Source: JBLHKE01 sp047619485
Lineage (GTDB): Bacteria > Verrucomicrobiota > Verrucomicrobiia > Verrucomicrobiales > DEV007
Direction of reading: 5' to 3'
Assembly (NCBI GenBank): GCA_047619485.1
Contig: JBLHKE010000327.1
Coordinates: forward strand, 1-8,352
DNA: 8,352 bases
Both the position numbers and the translations under genes were made by a program. Below the pieces are notes generated by a model that saw only the letters and a program-made list of their open reading frames with translations, was not told the origin of the DNA and did no database searches. This document shows, piece after piece, positions 1-6,094 of this stretch; within the stretch, counting starts at the first letter, position 1, and each line of letters opens with the position of its first letter.

Positions 1-429
1 CCGCTCGCGCGGAAGTTGCACCAACGTAGCGATCTCGGCGCCCATCTGGACAGTGTCGCCGACCTCGCGCTGAATGCCTGCTTGTTAGCGGGTGTTGCGA
101 TTCTCTGCTGGGACGTTCTGCAACACGAACTCGTCTTGATCGGGGCGCTGATCGCTAGCTACTGCTTGTCACTGCTGTTTGGATTTTTGAAGTTTGGACG
201 GCTGATTTCTTATCACACTTACATCGCCAAATCGACTCAGTGGCTGGCGATGCTCGCGGCGGTCAGCCTCGTTTTGGATTGGTCGGTCTGGCCGCTTCGC
301 GTGGCTGCAGTTGCGGCGATCGTGGGGAATCTTGAGGCGATTGCAATCACGGCCGTGCTTGGGAAGTGGCGGTCGGACGTGCCTGCTCTGCTGCGGGTTT
401 GGCCGGGTAGTGGATCGGGCCGCGAGTGA
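1..429 (+). CDS. CDP-alcohol phosphatidyltransferase, 5'-truncated by window edge
   Basis: This is an integral membrane enzyme that would transfer a phosphoalcohol head group from a CDP-alcohol (phospholipid-type synthesis). The frame is open from base 1. The first codons read PLARKLHQRSDLGAHLDSVAD, which fits the family signature DGx2ARx8Gx3Dx3D: A3-R4, eight residues, G13, then D17 and D21, two of the metal-binding and catalytic aspartates. The first DG pair lies before the window, so the TTG at 16 is not the true start; roughly 50-60 residues are missing compared with the usual ~200. Three hydrophobic stretches follow (about residues 24-42, 47-65 and 79-115), as expected for the membrane helices. 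It ends at TGA 427-429 and converges on the G8 gene 43 bp away. The head-group substrate (glycerol phosphate, serine, inositol or other) cannot be told from this part. The family call is firm. Confidence 0.88.
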   Translation, partial: PLARKLHQRSDLGAHLDSVADLALNACLLAGVAILCWDVLQHELVLIGALIASYCLSLLFGFLKFGRLISYHTYIAKSTQWLAMLAAVSLVLDWSVWPLRVAAVAAIVGNLEAIAITAVLGKWRSDVPALLRVWPGSGSGRE

Positions 430-472
430 TTTGATGAGGGGGCTTTGTGGACGGCACGCGGAGTGATGGCTG

Positions 473-2815
473 CTACTTTTTCAGGATCGCTTGAACCTTG
501 ATCACGTGCGGCGTCAGTTCGATATTCCCCGAAGTATCTAGGGTGTGCGTCTTTATCGTCAATAGGCCGGGTTTGACGTCCTCGAGCCGCACGCTCCAAC
601 GGGTGAAGTTGTAGTCGATATCCTCAGCCTCCCAACCGTTGACGATCACCTGCGCTACCCCGTAGTCATCAGTGCTGGTGCCACGAACCACCAGTCCGCC
701 AATTCCATCAAGCTCGACAGTCTGCCCGTTCTTCGGCCAGGTGATGACCGTTGCTGGTGGCTGGTCGTCGGTCGGATCGAGTAACTTTGGGAATTCCGCA
801 TCCGGAGCATCGGTGACGCGGCTCTCTTCGCCGGTGTAGGGGCGCTGCTCACGGTAGCTATCTTTGCTTTTTAGATACCGGGCATCGCGGCTGCTGACGA
901 ACTTCGCATGCTTTCCGGAGCCGAACAGATCGTGGATCACGACTGGTACCCCGGCGACGACCGGATCCTTGGTGCGGGCGCCACCACCCATGTCGACCAA
1001 GGCGCGGCGGTGAGCATCGTCGTCGCCATCGCGCCGATCTTCGATCTTCAAGTTGCGCACGTGGGTCTCAGCCTCGCCGTTGACATTGTAATCGCTGAGC
1101 TGGATAAACGGGATCCCGCTGCGGCGCAATCCGGTGAAGGTGAGCCCGTCGACACTGACCGAACCGTGCTGCTGACTGCGATCGTCGAGCCCGCGATTGA
1201 ACGGCTCGGTGTCGGTCTGCGAAATGCGCAAATTTTTGTAGACGTGATGATCAAAACGCGGGCGGTAGATACCGTAGACGGCGCGCTCGATATCGGTGTT
1301 CTCGACCAGCATCGTCGGCAGCTGCATGCGCATCGCGTAGTGGGTGCGCCACGCGGTGTTGCCACGCAGTCGGTGCGGGTGCTTGCGATCGGGACCGACG
1401 CCGTCTGTGCCGGCGAAGGCGAAGGAGTAGAGACCTTCGGTATGCGACTCGTTGTCCTCAAATCGGTAGATCGGCAGTGTGCGGATGTCGGTGGCGACCG
1501 CTTCGCCGTCCGGCTGGCGGATGTTGAGGGTCGAATCGAAATTGCTGCGCTTCTGGCTGTCGTAGCGGAATCCGTAGCGGAAATTCTCGCAGGCTGTGTT
1601 GCGCGTGAAAGTATTGCGACCATTCGCCCACCAGAAGGCGCCGCCGTCGTTAGGGTCAAAGGGCAACGCCTGTTCAGGTAGGCGTTTTCCATCGCGCGCC
1701 TGCACGCCGAGGTTGCGGTCGAGCACGTTGTAGACCTCGGTGCCGTCCTCAAGAAAGTAGCCGTGGCCTACCGAGCCGTAGCCGATGCAATCGCGCACCA
1801 CCATGTAATGCGTGTTGTGGATCGTCACCCAGCGATTGTGCGAATCGATAATCGCCACACCAACGACGCTCTCACCGCGTAGCGAATCGTCGCACAGGTG
1901 GAAGTGGATCGGGTAACGGCCGAGCGTGTCCTTCTTGCCGAGATGCGCGAAGCGCGCATAGCTGATCGAACCGGCGCTGTGGCGGTGGTGCATGGTGTGG
2001 CCGCGCACGCCGTCCGGATCGGCGCTCTCGACGATGACATTGCGGGAAAGGTTGGCTACCTCACAGCGATACTTTTCACCTGCGCCTGCGTGGGCGTTTT
2101 TCAGCGGACGATCAAGTGCGATCACCTTGCCGTTGATCTTTTTGATACGGCGCTCCTCCGTGGTGAAATGTTCGTCGCTGACGCCATCGCGCTCGTCGCC
2201 AGTAACGATGATGTCATCTCCAACTCGCCACCCCTCGACCGCTGAGGACAAGGTTACCTCAGTGTCCCCAGGTTTTGTGTCGGCACCGAGGTCGAGCCAC
2301 GTCCGGCTCATCGGCGCACCGTGGAAATCCATACGACCACCAGGGCGGCAGGTCAGCAGTGGTGCCTCGTCCTTGTCGAGTCCATCGATGTAGTGCAGGC
2401 GGATCCGCGCCGTGACCCCGACTGGTATCGGATCGTCCGGAGTCCCGACCTCGAGGCGCGCGGAGATCGGCGCCATCTTGTGATCGTGGACATCCGCCAC
2501 CCCTGATTGCGACGCCATCTTCCCACCGACCTTGAGCACCGCGACATTCAATTCCGTATCGCGGTCGCGAGCGAAAACGAGCGCACCCTCGACGTGGAGC
2601 AGAGGGATCAGCGCATCCGAACTGACGTCGTAGACGATGCGGTGACCAGCGCGCACCCGAACCTTGTCGCCCGTTTTCGGCGTGCGGGTGGGTTGCCAGG
2701 ATTGAGCCTCCGACCACGCGCCATCGCCGGTAGACTCTAGCGTGAAGGGATCGGCCGCAGTGGCGATCATCATGGAGGCGGCGGCTGCGAGGAGAAGTAG
2801 GCACTGTGTCTTCAT
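473..2815 (-). CDS. Secreted G8-domain / parallel beta-helix protein, CEMIP-like
   Basis: This 780-residue protein is predicted to be exported by Sec: residues 1-20 are a signal peptide ending ATA before ADPF. Residues ~25-145 look like a G8 domain (beta-rich, W34 and W40, many Gly). Residues ~150-600 form a repetitive beta-helix-like region, and ~687-777 is an Ig-like domain (motif DYGVAQVIVNG). The stretch 299-310, GRYPIHFHLCDD, followed by a VTIHNTHYMVVRDCIGY...GHGYFLEDG region at 330-358, resembles the core of animal CEMIP and CEMIP2, proteins linked to hyaluronan binding and depolymerisation. A role in cleaving or binding an extracellular polysaccharide is inferred; the substrate is unknown. 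The ATG at 2815 is supported by AGGA seven bases upstream. The gene lies 85 bp downstream of the oxidoreductase gene on the same strand, possibly co-transcribed. It ends in TAG. Confidence 0.85.
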   Translation of the reverse strand: MKTQCLLLLAAAASMMIATAADPFTLESTGDGAWSEAQSWQPTRTPKTGDKVRVRAGHRIVYDVSSDALIPLLHVEGALVFARDRDTELNVAVLKVGGKMASQSGVADVHDHKMAPISARLEVGTPDDPIPVGVTARIRLHYIDGLDKDEAPLLTCRPGGRMDFHGAPMSRTWLDLGADTKPGDTEVTLSSAVEGWRVGDDIIVTGDERDGVSDEHFTTEERRIKKINGKVIALDRPLKNAHAGAGEKYRCEVANLSRNVIVESADPDGVRGHTMHHRHSAGSISYARFAHLGKKDTLGRYPIHFHLCDDSLRGESVVGVAIIDSHNRWVTIHNTHYMVVRDCIGYGSVGHGYFLEDGTEVYNVLDRNLGVQARDGKRLPEQALPFDPNDGGAFWWANGRNTFTRNTACENFRYGFRYDSQKRSNFDSTLNIRQPDGEAVATDIRTLPIYRFEDNESHTEGLYSFAFAGTDGVGPDRKHPHRLRGNTAWRTHYAMRMQLPTMLVENTDIERAVYGIYRPRFDHHVYKNLRISQTDTEPFNRGLDDRSQQHGSVSVDGLTFTGLRRSGIPFIQLSDYNVNGEAETHVRNLKIEDRRDGDDDAHRRALVDMGGGARTKDPVVAGVPVVIHDLFGSGKHAKFVSSRDARYLKSKDSYREQRPYTGEESRVTDAPDAEFPKLLDPTDDQPPATVITWPKNGQTVELDGIGGLVVRGTSTDDYGVAQVIVNGWEAEDIDYNFTRWSVRLEDVKPGLLTIKTHTLDTSGNIELTPHVIKVQAILKK

Positions 2816-2822
2816 CTCAACA

Positions 2823-2826
2823 TCCT
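2823..2826 (-). promoter_or_regulatory. Ribosome binding site of the G8-domain gene
   Basis: On the minus strand AGGA lies seven bases before the ATG at 2815. It supports that start directly upstream of the signal peptide, and it is one of only two clear Shine-Dalgarno sites in the window. Confidence 0.55.
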
Positions 2827-2900
2827 AATCGCTGGGACGATCGGCACACAAGCGCCGTTCGGACGTACCCCTGCTCTTACCTAAACAGCAATCGATGCGC

Positions 2901-4166
2901 TTATGCGCCGGCGGGCTTCCAGCCCTCACGGTATTCGCGCGTCCAGAGTTTCTCGACCAGATCGCCGTTCAGCGGTTTGCCGGTCTCGGGATCGCAGTCG
3001 ACTTGGATGCCTTGGCGGTAAGAGATGTTGCCGAGGTGGCATAGCATGGTGCTCTTCTGCGCGTCGGCAATGGGGGCATTGAGTGCAGTGCCTTTGCGGA
3101 TGCCATCGGCGAAATTTTGGAAATGGGGCAGGTCGTTCAAACTGGGCATGTTCTCGTGGACGATTTTTCCATCGTTGTCATGGATGCGGTAGCCGCCACC
3201 ATCGAAGGACATGGCACCACCTTCGCCGTAGACGCTGACGAAGGGGTGGTTCTCGTGCTTGCGCTTTAGGCAACTGCTGCCGTGCCAACTGATGCCGACC
3301 TTGCCGAAATCGTAGGTGGCGTCGGCGGTGTCGGGCGTCTCCTGGTCGTCGTCGAAATGGTAGCGACCGCCGACGTAGCTGGAGCGAGCAGGGGTATCGA
3401 CGCCGAGTGCCCAGCGTGCGATGTCGAGGGCGTGCACGCCATTGTTGGCGAGTTCGCCGCCGCCGTAGTTCCAGTGCCAATGCCAGTTGTAGTGGATGAG
3501 GTTGTCTTTGAATGGGCGTTCGGGAGTGGGGCCTTGCCAGAGTTGGTAGTCGAGTTCTTTCGGGACGGGCGCGGGCTTCCCTTTGCCGATCGATTTGCGC
3601 GTGTTGTCGTACCAGCAGCGTGCGTAACGTAGTTCTCCGATGACGCCGGCTGCCAGTTTTTCAATGCCCTCGCGGAATCCCGGTGCGCTGCGGCGCTGGT
3701 TGCCCATCTGGACTTTGCGCTGGTTGCGCTCGGCTGCGGCGACCATTAGCTCCGACTCTCTTGCGTTATGGCTGCCGGGTTTCTCGACGTAGACGTGTTT
3801 GCCAGCATCGCAGGCGAGGATGGTTGCGGGAGCGTGCCAGAAGTTGGGTGCAGCGATCGACAGAATATCGACATCTTTGTCGTCGAGGATGCGGCGGAAG
3901 TCGCTCACGGCTTCTGGTACCTTGCCGCCCTGTGCCTGGGTCGCGTGTTTCACGCCGTCTGCGAGGCGTTGCTGATCGACATCGCAGACGTAGGCGATCT
4001 CGACCCCTGGGACTTTGGCAAAGTTGCTGATGTGCGCTTTACCGCGGCTCAGCCCCATGACGCCAACGCGCAATTTTTGATCTGGGTTGCCCTGTGCCCG
4101 TAGAGTGGTGGTGGCTGCTAAGCTTGCAGCGGTGACGGTGCGGAGGAAGTGGCGGCGGTTCTGCAT
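2901..4166 (-). CDS. Tat-exported Gfo/Idh/MocA family NAD(P)-dependent oxidoreductase
   Basis: The 421-residue protein begins MQNRRHFLRT, a twin-arginine (RRxFL) signal followed by an Ala/Thr-rich stretch with a likely cleavage near residue 24 (LRA-QG). The Rossmann part starts at residue 32 (RVGVMGLSRG, a variant of GxGxxG) with the acidic end of beta-2 at CDVD 61-64. The family motif EKP is at 128-130, with K129 the expected catalytic lysine. GGGELANNGVHALDIARW at 235-252 holds the conserved H245 and D248. Such enzymes oxidise or reduce sugars and sugar derivatives with a tightly held nucleotide; export by Tat fits a prefolded, cofactor-loaded protein. An unusual HYNWHWHW run at 225-232 is rich in aromatics and His. 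No good Shine-Dalgarno site precedes the ATG. The substrate is unknown; position upstream of a polysaccharide-type secreted protein suggests a sugar. Ends in TAA. Confidence 0.93.
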   Translation of the reverse strand: MQNRRHFLRTVTAASLAATTTLRAQGNPDQKLRVGVMGLSRGKAHISNFAKVPGVEIAYVCDVDQQRLADGVKHATQAQGGKVPEAVSDFRRILDDKDVDILSIAAPNFWHAPATILACDAGKHVYVEKPGSHNARESELMVAAAERNQRKVQMGNQRRSAPGFREGIEKLAAGVIGELRYARCWYDNTRKSIGKGKPAPVPKELDYQLWQGPTPERPFKDNLIHYNWHWHWNYGGGELANNGVHALDIARWALGVDTPARSSYVGGRYHFDDDQETPDTADATYDFGKVGISWHGSSCLKRKHENHPFVSVYGEGGAMSFDGGGYRIHDNDGKIVHENMPSLNDLPHFQNFADGIRKGTALNAPIADAQKSTMLCHLGNISYRQGIQVDCDPETGKPLNGDLVEKLWTREYREGWKPAGA

Positions 4167-4206
4167 AACCGGATGTTAAACCGATCTCATCGTCCGCGGC
4201 GAGGAT

Positions 4207-4220
4207 ATTGCGCAAGCAAT
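4207..4220. promoter_or_regulatory. Inverted repeat ATTG-N6-CAAT upstream of the oxidoreductase gene
   Basis: The bases ATTGCGCAAGCAAT form five-base arms (ATTGC / GCAAT) around a four-base GCAA centre and contain the perfect palindrome TTGCGCAA. It lies about 41 bp before the oxidoreductase ATG, where an operator could sit. A similar ATTG-N7-CAAT element lies before the formylglycine-generating enzyme gene. A protein-binding role is a guess; a chance palindrome is quite possible. No convincing -35/-10 pair was seen in 4167-4272. Confidence 0.2.
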
Positions 4221-4272
4221 TCTGCGGGCTTTCCGAATGGGTTCATGGAGCCAGTGATACTGGAAACGGAGC

Positions 4273-4518
4273 CTACTTTGGTGCGGAGCTTCTATACCGT
4301 GAGAACCTGATGTAAGTGTCGTGGTCGACCTCACGTCCGCAAGAAAGAACTCCCACCCCGGAGTCGCCCCAGCCAGCAGGGACTAGCCCGGTGTTCACCT
4401 CGATGCTATAGCGTCGGTTTGGGTCGGAGGGGAAGGTGAGCGTCACGCTGTTGGCGGTGCGCGATTGCTGCGGCACCAATCGGTAGTCGTAACCATTGTT
4501 CAGATAGGTTCCTGCAAC
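4273..4518 (-). pseudogene. Remnant C-terminal surface-protein domain, cut off by an in-frame TGA
   Basis: The frame of the upstream two-TM gene continues, after its TGA at 4521-4519, for 81 open codons to TAG 4275-4273. It reads VAGTYLNNGYDYRLVPQQ, then SVTLTFPSDPNRRYSIEV (the LTF...GR.Y.IE.ST.L pattern), GWGDSGVGVL, and near the end RFSRYR, close to the FYRVR terminus. This resembles the C-terminal module that ends many large secreted proteins of Verrucomicrobiota, where a DGDGxSDxDEWxAGTDP motif precedes it. Here the W codon position is the TGA. No start codon with a ribosome site precedes the segment (only a TTG at 4479), so it is probably untranslated unless the stop is read through. The GT-DP part has changed to GTYL, which suggests some decay. 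The domain identity is recalled from sequence patterns and is not proven. Confidence 0.6.
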
Positions 4519-4950
4519 TCACTCGTCGTGGTCGCTCGCCCCGTCGCCGTCGGTGTCCGTCGTGGCGCCCTCATCCTCAGATAGGTAGGGATTGGTATAA
4601 CTCTTACGATCGAGCAATCGTTCGGCTAGACCGCCGATGAGTGGTAGTAGCGAAAGCTTGCCAAGGACGGAGTAGTAGATCTCGGTGAACGCATGCCGGA
4701 AAGACTTCTGCTCGTCTACCATCAGTTTGGCCGTCTTTCGCCCGTGCCACCAGGCGACAAGAGTGCAGATCACGACGATCCAAATCAGCGACCCCTCTAA
4801 GGTTGGCGAGGCTGGCCGATCGTAATAGTAAACGAGGAGAGCGACCCCCCAGATCGGTGAGAGGATGGCTGCGTAGACGAGCCCTGAGGCAATCGTGAAC
4901 AGTCTCAGCGCGAAATCATCAGACCAGTGGTTGCGGTCGTTCCCCAGCAC
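4519..4950 (-). CDS. Small two-TM membrane protein with acidic DTDGDGASDHDE tail
   Basis: No family is recognised for the main body. The 143-residue product has two likely membrane helices (about 18-42 and 54-69) and a basic stretch after the second (HGRKTAK 70-76), which by the positive-inside rule places both ends in the cytoplasm. A polar/amphipathic part follows, then NPYLSEDEGA and the acidic end DTDGDGASDHDE, a calcium-loop-like motif normally found in secreted proteins. The start is GTG 4950-4948; it is the only usable upstream start, because the same frame is closed by the TAA of the preceding gene 18 bases earlier. No Shine-Dalgarno site is visible, so translation may be coupled to the upstream gene. 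The motif at the C-terminus and the open frame beyond the TGA suggest a join between a membrane-protein gene and the tail of an unrelated surface-protein gene. Whether it is expressed is uncertain. Confidence 0.6.
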   Translation of the reverse strand: MLGNDRNHWSDDFALRLFTIASGLVYAAILSPIWGVALLVYYYDRPASPTLEGSLIWIVVICTLVAWWHGRKTAKLMVDEQKSFRHAFTEIYYSVLGKLSLLPLIGGLAERLLDRKSYTNPYLSEDEGATTDTDGDGASDHDE

Positions 4951-4968
4951 GGTCGTGCAGGCTTTTGC

Positions 4969-6000
4969 TTACGGCTTCGCGTCGCGAGCGCAGCGGAAAC
5001 CGGTGTGGTTGGAGGCCGTGATATTATCGACGGTCTGGCGGGCGGCGACTCGGTAGCCGGTGCAGTAGGCCTGGTTGCAGAGGAAGGATCCACCGCGGAT
5101 GACGTGGGTGGGGAATTCGCCGTCGCCTTCTTCGTCGGGGTTCGCCGGGTTGCGACCTGGGGAATTCTCGGGTCCCTTCGGGTTGTCTAGCGGGCTGTTG
5201 GCGTAGTAGTCTTTCTTGTAGAGGTCGTTGACGATCTCCCAGACATTGCCGGCCATGTCATGCAGGCCGAAAGCGTTCGCCGGGAATGACGCGACCGGGG
5301 AGGTCGATTCGAAGCCATCCTCTTTGGTGTTGATGTTAGGGAATCCACCCTGCCAGTAGTTCGCCATGAACTTGTCGTCGGGGCGTAGTTCGTCCCCCCA
5401 CGGGTAGTGCTTCTGTTCCAGTCCACCACGGGCGGCAAATTCCCACTCGGCTTCGGTCGGGAGTCGCTTGCCTGCCCATTTCGCGTAGGCGAGCGCGTCG
5501 GGGTAGGTGATGCAGACGACCGGGTGATCATCCTTGCCCTCGATGTTCGAACCGGGGCCGTTCGGGTGTTGCCAATCGGCCCCTGGGGTAAATCTCCACC
5601 AGTTGGTGTGGTTGGCGTTGCGCAGGTCAACCGGTGTCTCCGATTGGAAGAAAATGTAGCCGGCGGGAACCAGCGCCTCGGGTGGGGCCAGTGGGTAGTC
5701 TTCTTGTTTGAATGGGGTTTCGGCGATGGTCTTGTAATCGGTCGCGTCTACGAATTCACGGAACTGGGCGTTGGTGACCTCGGTCTTGTCCAACCAGAAT
5801 CCATCGACTTCAGCGGCGTGGACTGGCCCCTCGTTGGTCGGCTGTGCCATCAGGTAGCCACCTTCTTCGGAGGCACCCATCTTGAATCGACCACCGGGGA
5901 TCCAAGCCATGTTCTCGCTTTCTTCGGCAGAGGCGATCTGGCCTTTGTCACAACTGGTGAGAAGGAGAATGGGGAGGACGAGGATCGAAAGGGCTTTCAT
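4969..6000 (-). CDS. Lipoprotein formylglycine-generating enzyme (sulfatase maturation, SUMF1 type)
   Basis: This 343-residue enzyme would oxidise the active-site cysteine of sulfatases to formylglycine using O2 and copper. Residues 1-17 are a lipoprotein signal (MKALSILVLPILLLTSC, C17 the lipidated cysteine). The FGE-sulfatase domain spans about 31-343: MAWIPGGRFKMG 31-42, GKRLPTEAEWEFAARGG 177-193, HDMAGNVWE 247-255, and RGGSFLCNQAYC 302-313. S305, C308 and C313 keep the spacing of the active-site Ser and the two copper-binding cysteines of human SUMF1, so this is a true formylglycine-generating enzyme and not only a domain relative. The insert with WW...GADWQHPNGP 134-149 also matches SUMF1. 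I chose the ATG at 6000 because it begins the lipoprotein signal; the frame runs on to an ATG at 6159, but that would add an unrelated leader overlapping hisA. No Shine-Dalgarno site is evident. No sulfatase gene is in the window. Confidence 0.93.
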   Translation of the reverse strand: MKALSILVLPILLLTSCDKGQIASAEESENMAWIPGGRFKMGASEEGGYLMAQPTNEGPVHAAEVDGFWLDKTEVTNAQFREFVDATDYKTIAETPFKQEDYPLAPPEALVPAGYIFFQSETPVDLRNANHTNWWRFTPGADWQHPNGPGSNIEGKDDHPVVCITYPDALAYAKWAGKRLPTEAEWEFAARGGLEQKHYPWGDELRPDDKFMANYWQGGFPNINTKEDGFESTSPVASFPANAFGLHDMAGNVWEIVNDLYKKDYYANSPLDNPKGPENSPGRNPANPDEEGDGEFPTHVIRGGSFLCNQAYCTGYRVAARQTVDNITASNHTGFRCARDAKP

Positions 6001-6094
6001 AGCTGCGGCCGTGACCCTAGCCCGCCAAATTGTTGCACGCAATCGGCTTCGGCGCCCGGTTGACGGTTGGCCGCGGCGGGGCAACGGTTGCAGA
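6001..6094. promoter_or_regulatory. Divergent control region between the formylglycine-generating enzyme gene and hisA
   Basis: These 94 bases must hold the start signals of two divergent genes. Visible elements are: three CGGTTG direct repeats (6057-6062, 6064-6069, 6085-6090); the odd palindrome CAACGGTTG at 6082-6090 ending five bases before the hisA ATG; an ATTG-N7-CAAT element at 6029-6043; and a good -35-like TTGACG at 6060-6065 (+), which lacks a matching -10. On the minus strand TTGCGT and TAGGGT are 17 bases apart but are poor matches. No attenuator-like His-rich leader peptide is present. The repeats could be operators, but nothing beyond their presence supports this. Confidence 0.35.

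Noticed and set aside
430..472. Bidirectional terminator between the convergent genes
   Set aside because: No GC-rich hairpin with a U tract was found in these 43 bases; the run of T at 477-480 is inside the G8 gene's last codons.
908..1681. A 257-codon open frame on the plus strand inside the G8 gene
   Set aside because: It is antisense to a well-supported coding region, has no recognisable domain or signal, and such open frames are common opposite GC-rich genes.
4519..4521. Genome-wide reading of TGA as Trp (alternative code)
   Set aside because: The partial phosphatidyltransferase, hisA, DUF1573 and rhodanese genes all end naturally at TGA right at their expected C-termini, so TGA is a normal stop here.
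4519..4521. TGA as selenocysteine
   Set aside because: The expected residue in the motif is Trp, not Cys, and no redox family or clear SECIS-like hairpin follows the codon.
5407..6063. A 218-codon plus-strand frame opposite the formylglycine-generating enzyme
   Set aside because: The minus-strand protein is certain over this whole stretch; the plus-strand translation shows no family features.
5882..6094. Extension of hisA to an upstream ATG at 5882
   Set aside because: The family's conserved N-terminus begins at 6095, and the added part is antisense to the divergent gene.
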